Below are positions 27,895-37,540 of a DNA stretch of 50,713 bases, one piece after another. This DNA comes from Gammaproteobacteria bacterium. Its GTDB lineage: Bacteria > Pseudomonadota > Gammaproteobacteria > JABXHR01. Position numbers and translations under genes: made by a program. The stretch spans positions 1 through 50,713 of the forward strand of contig JABXHR010000085.1 of assembly GCA_013373515.1 (NCBI GenBank), written 5' to 3'. Under the pieces are notes generated by a model. It searched no databases. It had not been told where the DNA came from and saw only the letters and a list, made by a program, of their open reading frames with translations. The first letter of the stretch is position 1. Each line of letters opens with the position of its first letter.

Positions 27895-28448
27895 TGCAGG
27901 GTCCAGATGGCCGGAGGCGTCGACATACGCCAATCGCTCGACAAGAACGATGTTGGGCGCAGCGGTGCAGGTAATTGCGTGGCATCGAGCGCCACTAAAA
28001 CTTCAATTTCTGTCTCAGACGGATTTTCAATCGCGGCGCGAGGTAGCAAAGGATAGGCCACCAAACGTCCGACTTCGGCCAAGGCAGTCTCTAAGGTTGG
28101 GAAAAATCGCTCCTCGCCAGTGTCCAAATATTGCAACAAATAGCGATTGGTGAGGTTGCGGTAGGAGACGCGGTACTGAATCGAGCGATCGAGTAGCACT
28201 TGTGGAAACCAAAACTTCCGATTGCGACGCAGCTCAATATCGACCTGAAAATACAACGCCAGACCGCTGCTGAGTGCTTCTGCGGGGCGCTTTGGTAACT
28301 TCAGGTCGGATGCCAAGGACAGCACCCACTGGTCGCCTAGCAGCTCCGATCGCGCCTCAACTACCGAAAACCCCGCATCCTCTGCCTGCACTGCTAGCGC
28401 TCCAACGCCAAGCAAACACATGCAAATGATTCGAAGCAGTTTTGTCAT
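27891..28448 (-). CDS. DUF4390 exported protein
   Basis: About 185 residues with a cleavable-looking signal peptide (MTKLLRIICMCLLGVGALAVQA). The mature part carries family marks of DUF4390: LYFQVDIELRRNRKFWF near residue 84, YRVSYRNLTNRYLL near residue 110 and FPTLETALAEVGRL. Function is unknown; it is found between rsmB and ntrY in many gammaproteobacteria, so a periplasmic link with the sensor kinase is an inference. ATG 28448 gives a standard signal peptide; an in-frame TTG at 28460 would add four residues. The stop overlaps the kinase start. Confidence 0.85.
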   Translation of the reverse strand: MTKLLRIICMCLLGVGALAVQAEDAGFSVVEARSELLGDQWVLSLASDLKLPKRPAEALSSGLALYFQVDIELRRNRKFWFPQVLLDRSIQYRVSYRNLTNRYLLQYLDTGEERFFPTLETALAEVGRLVAYPLLPRAAIENPSETEIEVLVALDATQLPAPLRPTSFLSSDWRMSTPPAIWTLQ

Positions 28449-28478
28449 CAAAGAGGCCAAGTACGGAACACCCGTATT

Positions 28479-29735
28479 CTAACGCTTTCGGATTAACGCA
28501 TAGTAAAAACCATCGCCATCACTCGGAAATACTTGAATACCGGCGGGACGCGTCTGTGCCCATGGTTGATTCAATGGCTGCAGTACAGCATCTGAGTGGC
28601 GATCGAGAAAGGCCAACACTTGTGCCTCGTTTTCGGACTGCAAGACCGAGCAAGTGGTATACAAAAGCTGCCCACCAGAGACCAATTGCTGCCAAAGGTT
28701 ATCGACAATCGATTGCTGTAGCTCGACCAGTTGTCGAATATCGGAGGCATAACGATTCCATTTGATATCCGGATGACGTCGAATAACCCCTGTCGCACTG
28801 CACGGCACATCAGCCAAAATAGCGTCAAAGCTGCCGATTTTGGCGCTCTGCAAATCTGCCACCTTTGAGGTCACACTGTGATTGAGCCGACTAAACCCCT
28901 CGCGCATTCTATCCACCCGTGTGGCATCCACATCAACCGCCGTGAGCGCAATACTTGGACATTGTTCGATCAGAGCAGACGATTTACCGCCTGGCGCCGC
29001 ACAGGCATCAAGCACCCGCGCTTCCTTTGCAGGCGATAGCAATGCCGACGCCCATTGCGCCGACAAGTCCTGAACGCTCACTTCGCCCGCCGTAAAGCCG
29101 GGGATTTCGTTTACACTCATGGCAGATACCAACGCCACGGCCCATCCCGGTTGGTGCAGGGGAAGCCGATAGGCGATATTCGCGGCATCGAGCTTGGCGA
29201 GATAATCATCCAGAGCGCTAAACCGCGTGGCGTTGACCCGCAACCACATGGGTGCCTGGTGGTTATTTTCCGCCAATATGGCCGCATGGTGCTCTGGCCA
29301 ATCCCGCTTGAGCGCGCGCTGCAACCATCCCGGATGTGATGGGTGGGTCAAGACCTGTTCAATATCAATCTTACGCAATATGGCATTGGCAATGCCCGAG
29401 GCCCAGTTGGCTTTAAGTTGCTTGATCGCCTCAACGGTTTCATTGACCACCTTGGCACGTCGTGTAGGGTCAGTGGCCACTTGAAAAGCGGCGATCAGCA
29501 ATAGGTAATAGAGTGTGTGATCTTTGGGTTTAAAGGGCTTTTTTAGCCACGGATCGATCGCATTACAGAGGCCGGTACGATGACGCAGCACCCCATAGAC
29601 CAGCGCCTGAACAAAGCCACCACTGCGTTCGTCGAGCACATCTGCACAAGAACGCCCATCGTCGAGCACCGCCCTGATCGCTTTGGCGGCGACAATACGT
29701 TCATCAACCTTACTCAACTGTGCTACTCGCGGCAA
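28479..29735 (-). CDS. rsmB: 16S rRNA (cytosine(967)-C(5))-methyltransferase RsmB
   Basis: Methylates C967 of 16S rRNA with S-adenosylmethionine. The 418-residue product has an N-terminal NusB-like helical domain (residues 10-140: AAKAIRAVLDD, KVVNETVEAIKQLK) and a C-terminal methyltransferase with the SAM site DACAAPGGKSSALIEQ near residue 243, the catalytic-loop DVPCSATGVIRRHPD near residue 306 and the nucleophile region YTTCSV near residue 362. The start is TTG 29735, inside the end of fmt, with GGAAAGG eight bases before it; a second TTG at 29717 has no such site. Its place between fmt and DUF4390 is conserved. Confidence 0.96.
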   Translation of the reverse strand: MPRVAQLSKVDERIVAAKAIRAVLDDGRSCADVLDERSGGFVQALVYGVLRHRTGLCNAIDPWLKKPFKPKDHTLYYLLLIAAFQVATDPTRRAKVVNETVEAIKQLKANWASGIANAILRKIDIEQVLTHPSHPGWLQRALKRDWPEHHAAILAENNHQAPMWLRVNATRFSALDDYLAKLDAANIAYRLPLHQPGWAVALVSAMSVNEIPGFTAGEVSVQDLSAQWASALLSPAKEARVLDACAAPGGKSSALIEQCPSIALTAVDVDATRVDRMREGFSRLNHSVTSKVADLQSAKIGSFDAILADVPCSATGVIRRHPDIKWNRYASDIRQLVELQQSIVDNLWQQLVSGGQLLYTTCSVLQSENEAQVLAFLDRHSDAVLQPLNQPWAQTRPAGIQVFPSDGDGFYYALIRKR

Positions 29736-30663
29736 AGGTCATGCCTTTCCATGACAAGCCATGCCAAATGTCAGCCACTTGCATTCGCTTGGCCCCTGGT
29801 TTTTGAATTTCGAGAAGGCGAATGGTGCCGTCTGCCGTCGCCACCTCAACGCCCGCTTTGGAGACCTCGACGATCTCTCCTGCGCTGGCCGCAGTGGCAG
29901 ACCCGGCCTCGGCATCCCAAATTTTGATAGTATCTGCGCCGAGTTCCGCAAAGCAGCCTGGATAAGGATTAAACGCCTTGATCTGCCGCAGCAAGGTGGC
30001 CGAATTTTGCGACCAATCTAACCACCCTTCAGCTTTACTGAGTTTTGCTGCATAGGTTGTCCCTTCCTCCGGCTGCGCGCGGGCAGTGAGCTCTCCTGCC
30101 AGAAGTTTGGGCAAGGATTCCGCCAGCAGCGAACCTCCCAGTGTCGCGAGGTGCTCGGTTAAGCTCGATGCGGTATGCGCGCCAATTGGCGTCGTCACTC
30201 GAGCCAAGATCGGACCAGTGTCCAGCCCCTCATCCATCTGCATCAAATCAACGCCGGTGTATTCATCGCCCGATTGAATCGCGCGTTGAATAGGCGCCGC
30301 CCCACGCCACCTCGGCAGCAACGAGCCATGCAAATTGACACATCCCAATCGGGGCATTTCAAGCACTGCTTTTGGCAGCAATAAGCCATATGCCACCACG
30401 ATCAGCAAATCCAACTGCTCAGCCGCCAATGCTGCCTGCGCCGATTCGTCACGCAAGGACACAGGCTGGCGTACTGGCAGACCTGCAGCAATCGCCAATT
30501 GCTTGACCGCAGAGGCTTGCAGCTTGCGTCCGCGTCCAGAGGGACGATCAGGCTGCGTGTACACCACCGTCGGATTGCTACCCGCATCCAGCAGCGCTTG
30601 TAACGCTGTCGCGGCAAACGCTGGCGTGCCCGCGAACCCTATTCGCAATGCAGAATCAATCAC
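29710..30663 (-). CDS. fmt: Methionyl-tRNA formyltransferase
   Basis: Formylates initiator Met-tRNA using 10-formyl-tetrahydrofolate. With GTG 30663 as start the product is 317 residues, as in E. coli, opening with [20 protein letters not shown]. Other marks are [14 protein letters not shown] near residue 35, the folate-site loop with [15 protein letters not shown], and [18 protein letters not shown] near residue 141. GTG 30663 overlaps the def stop by eight bases and is preceded by GGAAAAA, so I prefer it to the longer frame reaching 30699. The gene pairs functionally with def. Confidence 0.96.
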   Translation of the reverse strand: MIDSALRIGFAGTPAFAATALQALLDAGSNPTVVYTQPDRPSGRGRKLQASAVKQLAIAAGLPVRQPVSLRDESAQAALAAEQLDLLIVVAYGLLLPKAVLEMPRLGCVNLHGSLLPRWRGAAPIQRAIQSGDEYTGVDLMQMDEGLDTGPILARVTTPIGAHTASSLTEHLATLGGSLLAESLPKLLAGELTARAQPEEGTTYAAKLSKAEGWLDWSQNSATLLRQIKAFNPYPGCFAELGADTIKIWDAEAGSATAASAGEIVEVSKAGVEVATADGTIRLLEIQKPGAKRMQVADIWHGLSWKGMTFAASSTVE

Positions 30664-31156
30664 GTTTGAGTTTTTCCATTTTTTTGCGAATACGGTCACG
30701 CTTCAGACTCGACAGCCCATCGATAAACAGCTTGCCGTCCAAGTGATCAATTTCGTGTTGGATGCACGCCGCGAGGAGCCCTTCGGCTGCCATCTCATAA
30801 GACTCGCCACTGCGATCCAAGGCTCTAAACGTCACCTGAGCCGGGCGCGTCACGTTGTCGTGCACGCCGGGAATCGACAAACACCCTTCCGAGCGCTCCG
30901 CCGTCTCCGACGAGGCAGTTACGATCATTGGATTGATAGCCACAATGGGGCTGTCACCTGCCTCGGAGCAGTCCATCACCACCACGCGCTTGATTACGTT
31001 GATCTGAGTCGCAGCCAACCCAACCCCTTCAGCGTCGTACATAGTCTCCAGCATATCGTCGACAAGCGTTTGAATCTCATCATCAATATTCTGGACTTCT
31101 GCCGCTACCTTACGAAGGCAGGGATGGGGAAAAATCATGATGTCACGAATTGCCAT
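30656..31156 (-). CDS. def: Peptide deformylase
   Basis: Removes the formyl group from the N-terminal methionine of new proteins; Fe2+ or similar metal enzyme. The 166-residue product shows all three motifs: GVGLAATQ near residue 45, EGCLSIPG near residue 90 and the metal-binding HEIDH near residue 133. It is the first gene of the long leftward cluster running to the acyltransferase at 20653, and its promoter should lie in the 91-base gap shared with the rightward gene at 31248. Confidence 0.97.
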   Translation of the reverse strand: MAIRDIMIFPHPCLRKVAAEVQNIDDEIQTLVDDMLETMYDAEGVGLAATQINVIKRVVVMDCSEAGDSPIVAINPMIVTASSETAERSEGCLSIPGVHDNVTRPAQVTFRALDRSGESYEMAAEGLLAACIQHEIDHLDGKLFIDGLSSLKRDRIRKKMEKLKRD

Positions 31157-31247
31157 GCCTATCTCATTTTTAAAAAGGTCATCTTAGGCAAACCCAATGT
31201 TCGCCGTTAAATGACATACAGGAATTGAATCGATTCGGGTTATTACG

Positions 31248-32444
31248 ATGCAAACGGGAATTTTATCGGAAAATCGTGTCCTTAGGGTTGCGATCATCGC
31301 AACGCTGACACTTTTGACAAACCACAGCGCAAATGCAACTGACGACGGCGGGCTGCCGATGGTGAATCAACTGCCCACGCTAAACAGCGAACTCTATCAA
31401 ACGGAGGAGTTCAAAACCCAGCGCGCGGTACTTGGCTATTCCTCGGAATTGCCTGCAATTGTGGATATAGGCACGCCGGTGGAAATCGGCCAGCTTCCTC
31501 AGCCCGCACACACTGACATCGGCGCAGCCCCTATCGCAACCGCTGCGCCCGCGCCAACCACCCAACAGTACAGCTATGACAGTGTGGCTGCCGAGCCCTC
31601 ATCCATCGCGCTACCCACATTTCAATCCACACCGGCGATCAAATCTGGTCAGGGCTACATCGTCGAGCAAACCATCGCAGGCAACCCTTATTATTTCAAT
31701 CGTCCGACATTTGATCGCAAAGACAACTACTCAACGCGCTCAACCTACGAGGCCGAGACATCCAATTTGGACATCACCGAGAGTGGCGGTTACCCGACGG
31801 TCCCTGTCACGCGAGGGGTTCGCTTCAGCGCGCTCCCCGAACAAGCTGAACTCGACCGATTGGCCGATTTGCCCAACGCTTGGCCGCATCTCTATACCGT
31901 TATCAGCGGCAAACCCACTGTACAGGCCATCGAATCGGGACGTTCCCTTGGCGGCGTGGGCGATCGCGTAATTGCGGATTTTAGTCGCTATCCCACCGGG
32001 ACGGTGTTGCGTACTTATGTGACAGAGGGCAACAGCGAAGTCTCCGTACCCACGGCAGAAATTGTGGTTCAAAGAACTGGCCCTGACGGCGTTGCACAAA
32101 TCACGCGTGCACATCGCGAAATCAGAATTGGCGATCATATTTTAAGTACGCTCGAAGTGAGCATGCTGAGCAATCTCAGCCAGCAAGCCAACATTGCCAG
32201 TGCACAAATCGTAGAAACACCGGGCTCGGTAATCGGTGCAATTCCTGGTGGACTGGTGTACATCAACAGCAATGCGTTTAGCGTCGGTGATATCCTGCAG
32301 TTTAGTGATGATCGAGCCGACCGCTATGCCCGAGATAGTGTAAGCGACATTCAAATCGTCTCCGTCGATGGACGCTACAGCGTGGGCCGCGTCCTCAGTG
32401 CAACTCGCCCGGTTGAAGTTGGCTTTGAATTGGCGATGAACTGA
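31248..32444 (+). CDS. DprA-linked exported protein related to LysM-family proteins but without LysM motif
   Basis: A 398-residue protein, probably exported (hydrophobic residues 11-26, then ANA). The first half is low-complexity, rich in P, T, A and Q. From about residue 208 it resembles the C-terminal domain of the LysM proteins encoded beside dprA in many gammaproteobacteria: SGRSLGGVGDRVIADFSRYP, then REIRIGDHILS near residue 294, GGLVYINSNAFSVGDILQF near residue 333, and VGRVLSATRPVEVGFELAM at the end. I see no LysM repeat; the segment HLYTVISGKPT may be a remnant. Its job is unknown; relatives are thought to bind peptidoglycan. It is read toward dprA with a 66-base gap. Confidence 0.68.
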   Translation: MQTGILSENRVLRVAIIATLTLLTNHSANATDDGGLPMVNQLPTLNSELYQTEEFKTQRAVLGYSSELPAIVDIGTPVEIGQLPQPAHTDIGAAPIATAAPAPTTQQYSYDSVAAEPSSIALPTFQSTPAIKSGQGYIVEQTIAGNPYYFNRPTFDRKDNYSTRSTYEAETSNLDITESGGYPTVPVTRGVRFSALPEQAELDRLADLPNAWPHLYTVISGKPTVQAIESGRSLGGVGDRVIADFSRYPTGTVLRTYVTEGNSEVSVPTAEIVVQRTGPDGVAQITRAHREIRIGDHILSTLEVSMLSNLSQQANIASAQIVETPGSVIGAIPGGLVYINSNAFSVGDILQFSDDRADRYARDSVSDIQIVSVDGRYSVGRVLSATRPVEVGFELAMN

Positions 32445-32510
32445 GGGTTGGTAAGTTTCTGACCAAATTGACACCCCTCAACACGGGATGATCGGCGATA
32501 TACTACGCCG

Positions 32511-33548
32511 ATGACCCCACTCGCCATATTTTTAAGCACACGGTATACCCCGAGCCAAAAGCAGGCGCTCTATGAAGCGCCTGAGCGGTTCACCGCCAAC
32601 GATGAAGAGCTGGCACGCCTCGAACAGCACCTCGAATGGCAAGCCAAACACACCACCCATCACATCATCGAACTAGGGTCACCACATTACCCAACGGCCT
32701 TACAACAAAGCGCCACCCCCCCAAAGTTTATCTTCGCCACTGGTGATCCAGAGCTACTTAACCTTCCTACCCTATCGATTGTCGGCAGTCGAAAATGCAC
32801 CAAAGAGGGGTATTTAACCGCCAAAAGCTGGGCGCAAGAATTGGCGACCAATGGGTTAGTGATTGCCTCTGGCCTTGCAGAGGGCATCGACAGTGCAGCG
32901 CATGATGGTGCGTTGTGCGCAGAGGGCTACACTATCGCCTACATGGGCACCGGCGCCAACAGGATCTACCCCCGCCGCAATCACGACCTTGCTAAGCGTA
33001 TCGCAGAACAAGGGCTTCTGGTCACAGCGCTACCGCTCGATAGCGAGCCCCGCAAACACCACTTCCCGCAGCGCAACCAACTGATTGCCACCAATACACT
33101 CGGCGTGCTGGTGGTGGAAGCCAGTCTCCGCTCAGGCTCATTGATCACTGCAAAACTCGCCGCTGACGCGGGCAAATCGGTTTTTGCCATCCCTGGCTCA
33201 CGGCATAACCCGGTGACCGAAGGATGCCACCACTTGATCCGCCAAGGCGCAGAGTTGGTCACCCAAACCGGGCACATCTTGCAATCGCTGCTACCCCACT
33301 TGCCAGTCGATCTGTCTGTCATCGAGTCATCCTTGCACCAAGACACCAAAAAAGCGCCCCCCGAAGTCCAAAACCCAATCACAGAAACCATTCTGTCCAA
33401 CATGGGATTTGAGCCAATTTCTATCGATCAACTCAGCGTTGACACAGGTTTGAGAGCAGAAGAGATTGCATCGTCAATGCTCCTGCTAAGCTTAGAGGAT
33501 CAAGTGCAATCACTTGGCGGCGGTCGTTATCAAAGAATAAAAAAATAA
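32511..33548 (+). CDS. dprA: DNA-processing protein DprA
   Basis: Single-stranded-DNA-binding protein that loads RecA during natural transformation. The 345-residue product has the Rossmann-like DprA core: LSIVGSRKCTKEGYLTAKSW near residue 88, VIASGLAEGIDSAAHDGAL near residue 118, MGTGANRIYPRRNHDLA near residue 144, FPQRNQLIATNTLGVLVVEA near residue 185 and SGSLITAKLAADAGKSVFAIPG. A winged-helix-like tail follows (ILSNMGFEPISIDQLSVDTG). The start ATG 32511 has a weak ribosome-binding site (GATGATCGGCG upstream). Its presence does not by itself show that the host is competent. Confidence 0.95.
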   Translation: MTPLAIFLSTRYTPSQKQALYEAPERFTANDEELARLEQHLEWQAKHTTHHIIELGSPHYPTALQQSATPPKFIFATGDPELLNLPTLSIVGSRKCTKEGYLTAKSWAQELATNGLVIASGLAEGIDSAAHDGALCAEGYTIAYMGTGANRIYPRRNHDLAKRIAEQGLLVTALPLDSEPRKHHFPQRNQLIATNTLGVLVVEASLRSGSLITAKLAADAGKSVFAIPGSRHNPVTEGCHHLIRQGAELVTQTGHILQSLLPHLPVDLSVIESSLHQDTKKAPPEVQNPITETILSNMGFEPISIDQLSVDTGLRAEEIASSMLLLSLEDQVQSLGGGRYQRIKK

Positions 33549-33688
33549 CAACTCACCATTGACGAATCGATGATTGGGCATTACTCCTTATTAAGAAGCC
33601 TCTCGCACTTGCCTTGTAAACAAGTTACCATTCGCGGCCCCTGCGGAAGCTAAACAATCAAAAACTATAGGGAGCCAGTTCGCCAATT

Positions 33689-36079
33689 ATGAGTTCAAAT
33701 CTCGTTATCGTAGAGTCGCCTGCCAAGGGCAAAACAATCGAAAAATATCTTGGGCCTGACTACACGGTATTGGCGTCCTACGGGCATGTGCGCGATTTAG
33801 TGCCGAAAGAAGGCGCAGTGGATCCGGCCAACGATTTCGCCATGCGCTACGAGCTGATCGACCGCAACAAAAAACACGTTGATGCCATCCGCAAAGCGCT
33901 AAAAAAAGCCGACCATCTACTGCTCGCAACTGACCCCGATCGCGAAGGCGAAGCCATTTCATGGCACCTAATGGAGCATCTGCGCGACAAGGGCGACCTC
34001 AAGGGCAAGACCGTAAAACGCGTCGTGTTCCACGAGATTACCAAAGGTGCGGTACGCGATGCGGTGGCCAACCCACGGGATGTTTCGGTCGATTTGGTGA
34101 ATGCGCAACAGGCGCGTCGCGCGCTCGACTATTTGGTGGGCTTTAATCTCTCGCCGTTACTATGGCGCAAAATCAAGGCAGGTCTGTCGGCTGGGCGCGT
34201 TCAAAGCCCAGCATTGCGTTTGATCGTCGACCGCGAAAAGGAAATCGAGGCCTTTATCGCCCAAGAATATTGGACCATCGATGCGAAAAACCGCCATCAC
34301 GACACCGAATTCACCGCCAAAATTTCATTGATCGCGGGCGAAAAAGCCAAGCAATTCAGCGTCACAAACGAAGCAGATGCCACTGCGCTCAAAGCGCGCC
34401 TGCTGGCAGCCGCCTCTGGCACCTTGATCGCACAGGAACCAAAGCGCCGCGAGCGCAAGCGCAACCCATCGCCGCCATTTACCACCTCAACCTTGCAGCA
34501 GGAGGCCGTGCGCAAACTTGGCTTCTCCTCGCAGCGCACCATGCGCGTGGCGCAAGGCCTATACGAGGGGGTATCGCTCGGCAGTGAAGGCCAAGTGGGT
34601 TTAATTACCTATATGCGTACCGACTCATTAGCACTGTCGCAAGATTCGCTGAACGAAATTCGAACCATGATCCCAGAGCATTACGGCCCAGAGTTTTTGC
34701 CAGAAAGTGCGGTGGTTTACAAAAACAAGTCTAAAAACGCCCAAGAAGCGCACGAAGCGATTCGCCCAACCTCAGCCTATAGAACCCCAAAATCGCTAGC
34801 GCCCTACCTCGACAAAGATCAAGCCAAGCTCTACGAGTTGATCTACAAGCGCACCATCGCCTCGCAAATGACGCCCGCTGTTTACGACCAGATGAGCGTC
34901 GAGCTCGACTGCGGCAGTTCCAATGATCAATTCCGTGCAACAGGCTCGGTGTTGAAATTCTCAGGATTTTTGTCGGTGTACCGCGAAGGTTTGGACGACA
35001 ACGAATCCGAAGACAAAGAAAACAGCCGCCTGCCAGAGATCGAGGCGGGCGATCGCATTACCTTGCTCGATATCGTCGCCGATCAGCACTTCACCGAGCC
35101 ACCACCGAGATTTACCGAGGCGACACTCGTTAAGGCACTTGAAGAATTCGGCATCGGTCGCCCATCGACCTATGCCTCGATCATCTCGACCTTGCAGTCC
35201 CGCGATTACGTCGAAATCGAAGCCCGCCGCTTCTTCCCCACCGATGTGGGCAAGGTCGTGGCCAATTTCCTATCCAATCACTTCGAGCGCTACGTCGATT
35301 ACGACTTTACTGCCCAGCTCGAAGACAAGCTCGATGCCATCTCACGGGGTGAGTCCGAGTGGGTACCCGTGCTCGGTGATTTTTGGGGAGACTTTAAGAG
35401 CACGGTCGACGAAAAGTTTGAGACGGTCAGTCGTGATGAAGCCATCCAGTCTCGCGAGCTTGGCACCGATCCAGTCAGTGGCAAGCCTGTCTCTGCACGC
35501 CTTGGCCGCTTTGGCCCTATCGTGCAAATCGGCCATCGCGACGACGACGAGAAGCCACGCTTTGCGCCACTGCTACCCGGCCAGCGAATGGATAGCATCT
35601 CTCTAGAGGAGGCGCTGGAACTATTTAAACTCCCAAGAGAATTGGGAGAGACCGAAAGCGGCCAGAAAATCACCACCAATATCGGTCGATTTGGCCCTTA
35701 TGTGAAATATGGCAGTAACTTTGTGTCGCTAAAGGAACATGATCCTTACACGATCACGCACGAGCAAGCGCTCGAGGTGATTGCCGCTAAAATCAAAGCT
35801 GATGCCGAAAAACTCATTAAGACCTTCGACGGCACTGACATCCAGATTTTGATGGGCAGGTGGGGGCCGTACGTCACCGATGGCAATAAAAACGGCAAAA
35901 TCCCCAAAGAGCTCAAAGAAACGCCGAAGGCAGTCACGTTGGAGCAAGCGCAGCAGTGGCTAGCAGAAGCCCCTGAGAAAAAAGGCCGTCGCAAAGCTGT
36001 GGCCAAAAAGGCGCCTGCCAAAAAGGCGACCGCAAAGAAGACTACCACCAAGAAAACCACAACCAAGAAAGCAACCTAG
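33689..36079 (+). CDS. topA: DNA topoisomerase I (zinc-finger-free form with lysine-rich tail)
   Basis: Relaxes negative supercoils by single-strand passage. The 796-residue protein has the Toprim domain (LVIVESPAKGKTIEKYLG at residues 5-22; DPDREGEAISWH near residue 82) and the active-site tyrosine in GLITYMRTDSL near residue 312. In place of the four-cysteine zinc ribbons of E. coli TopA it has C-terminal repeats (ARLGRFGPIVQIG, TNIGRFGPYVKYG, LMGRWGPYVTDG). Only one cysteine occurs in the whole protein. The last 30 residues are a repetitive K/A/T tail (KKAPAKKATAKK and TTKKTTTKK). AGGGAG lies 14 bases before the ATG, which is rather far. Confidence 0.96.
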   Translation: MSSNLVIVESPAKGKTIEKYLGPDYTVLASYGHVRDLVPKEGAVDPANDFAMRYELIDRNKKHVDAIRKALKKADHLLLATDPDREGEAISWHLMEHLRDKGDLKGKTVKRVVFHEITKGAVRDAVANPRDVSVDLVNAQQARRALDYLVGFNLSPLLWRKIKAGLSAGRVQSPALRLIVDREKEIEAFIAQEYWTIDAKNRHHDTEFTAKISLIAGEKAKQFSVTNEADATALKARLLAAASGTLIAQEPKRRERKRNPSPPFTTSTLQQEAVRKLGFSSQRTMRVAQGLYEGVSLGSEGQVGLITYMRTDSLALSQDSLNEIRTMIPEHYGPEFLPESAVVYKNKSKNAQEAHEAIRPTSAYRTPKSLAPYLDKDQAKLYELIYKRTIASQMTPAVYDQMSVELDCGSSNDQFRATGSVLKFSGFLSVYREGLDDNESEDKENSRLPEIEAGDRITLLDIVADQHFTEPPPRFTEATLVKALEEFGIGRPSTYASIISTLQSRDYVEIEARRFFPTDVGKVVANFLSNHFERYVDYDFTAQLEDKLDAISRGESEWVPVLGDFWGDFKSTVDEKFETVSRDEAIQSRELGTDPVSGKPVSARLGRFGPIVQIGHRDDDEKPRFAPLLPGQRMDSISLEEALELFKLPRELGETESGQKITTNIGRFGPYVKYGSNFVSLKEHDPYTITHEQALEVIAAKIKADAEKLIKTFDGTDIQILMGRWGPYVTDGNKNGKIPKELKETPKAVTLEQAQQWLAEAPEKKGRRKAVAKKAPAKKATAKKTTTKKTTTKKAT

Positions 36080-36085
36080 CGCATT

Positions 36086-36631
36086 GTGAAAAGCAGTATT
36101 AAGCAAAGCGCAGTCCACCTAATGGCTGGTGGGGTAGTACTTTACCCCACCGAAGGCGTCTACGGGCTGGGCGCATTACCCAACCGCCCCGACGCGATTT
36201 CGCGCATTATTGATATCAAGCAGCGAGATGCCGCGAAGGGCATTATTTTGATTGCCGCGCATCTTGCACAGCTTGAGGATTACATCGACACCGATGCACT
36301 CGCGTCGCACTTGACCGCGCGCTGGCCACAAGCGATTACTTATGTTGTGCCGGCAAAAGCCGAAACCTCGCCGCTGCTGACCGGTGGGCGCGACAGCATT
36401 GCCGTGCGCGTCACAGCGCACCCCACCGCTCGCGCGCTATGTATCGCCAGTCGCAGCGCCTTGCTATCGACCAGTGCAAATGTTTCCGGCCATCCCGCCG
36501 CCGCGGCCGAGGCCAACATCGACCCTTATCTGTTCTCGAAAGTTGACGCGTTTTGTGAGGGGAAACTCGGCGGGCTCAACAAGCCCTCCGCCATTTTTGA
36601 CACATTAAATAACCGTTGGATCCGAAAATGA
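36086..36631 (+). CDS. tsaC: L-threonylcarbamoyladenylate synthase (TsaC/Sua5 family)
   Basis: Makes threonylcarbamoyl-AMP from threonine, bicarbonate and ATP, the first step of the t6A37 modification of tRNAs. The 181-residue length is that of TsaC, without the Sua5 C-terminal domain. Family features are [18 protein letters not shown] near residue 15, the basic pair in [14 protein letters not shown] near residue 48, and the ATP-site [14 protein letters not shown] near residue 127. The start is GTG 36086, six bases after topA. The stop overlaps the hemF start (ATGA). Confidence 0.94.
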   Translation: MKSSIKQSAVHLMAGGVVLYPTEGVYGLGALPNRPDAISRIIDIKQRDAAKGIILIAAHLAQLEDYIDTDALASHLTARWPQAITYVVPAKAETSPLLTGGRDSIAVRVTAHPTARALCIASRSALLSTSANVSGHPAAAAEANIDPYLFSKVDAFCEGKLGGLNKPSAIFDTLNNRWIRK

Positions 36632-37539
36632 GCGATCTAGACATCAGCCCTTTCTATAATTTTTTCACTTGCCTTCAAGACAACATCACCCGCACGCTAG
36701 GCGAGCTCGATGGCAATGCGTTTATCGAAGACGCCTGGACACGCGAAACGGGTGGCGGTGGTCGAACGCGCGTTTTAGCCAACGGCAATATTTTCGAGCA
36801 AGCGGGCGTGGCGTTTAGCCATGTGATGGGCGATAAACTCCCGCCATCTGCCAGCCAACATCGCCCAGAATTGGCCGGCGCAACCTGGCAAGCGATGGGC
36901 GTATCCTTGGTGATCCATCCCCACAACCCACATGTCCCGACATCGCATATGAATGTGCGCATGTTTATCGCATCACCCGAGGGCAAACTGCCTGTGTGGT
37001 GGTTTGGCGGTGGCTTCGATTTAACGCCCTTCTATCCCGTCGATGAGGATTGCCAGCACTGGCACCAAACCGCAAAAGATGCGCTCGACCCATTTGACGC
37101 TTCGCTCTATCCAAAATTCAAAGCGTGGTGCGACGACTACTTCTACCTAAAGCATCGTCAAGAAGCTCGCGGGATTGGCGGTGTATTCTTTGACGATTTC
37201 AACGACTTTGACCAAGACACGAGCTTTGCGATGACCCAAGCAGTTGGCAATGCATTTCTCGATGCCTATGTGCCCATCGTCAAGCGGAATCATGCGCGCG
37301 AGTACACTGATGCACAGCGGCAATTTCAGCTCTACCGCCGCGGTCGCTATGTGGAGTTCAATTTGGTGTGGGATCGCGGTACGATTTTTGGGTTACAAAG
37401 CGGTGGCCGAACGGAATCAATTTTGATGTCAATGCCGCCAAATGTTCGCTGGGAATATGGCTACCAAGCCGCACCGGGCTCGGCAGAAGCGGCGCTGACT
37501 GAGCACTACCTGAAACCCCGCAACTGGCTAGCAGAGTAG
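36628..37539 (+). CDS. hemF: Aerobic coproporphyrinogen III oxidase
   Basis: Oxygen-dependent oxidative decarboxylation of coproporphyrinogen III to protoporphyrinogen IX in haem synthesis. The product of 303 residues has the signatures [20 protein letters not shown] near residue 34, SHMNVRMF near residue 105, [14 protein letters not shown] near residue 124, [12 protein letters not shown] near residue 181 and [20 protein letters not shown] near residue 245. ATG 36628 overlaps the tsaC stop as ATGA, so I prefer it to an in-frame TTG at 36616. The convergent kinase gene ends one base beyond its stop. Confidence 0.97.
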   Translation: MSDLDISPFYNFFTCLQDNITRTLGELDGNAFIEDAWTRETGGGGRTRVLANGNIFEQAGVAFSHVMGDKLPPSASQHRPELAGATWQAMGVSLVIHPHNPHVPTSHMNVRMFIASPEGKLPVWWFGGGFDLTPFYPVDEDCQHWHQTAKDALDPFDASLYPKFKAWCDDYFYLKHRQEARGIGGVFFDDFNDFDQDTSFAMTQAVGNAFLDAYVPIVKRNHAREYTDAQRQFQLYRRGRYVEFNLVWDRGTIFGLQSGGRTESILMSMPPNVRWEYGYQAAPGSAEAALTEHYLKPRNWLAE

Positions 37540-37540
37540 T

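Noticed and set aside
36000-36076. Repetitive AAG-rich DNA at the end of topA
   Set aside because: Codes the in-frame lysine-rich tail of the protein; not a separate repeat element.
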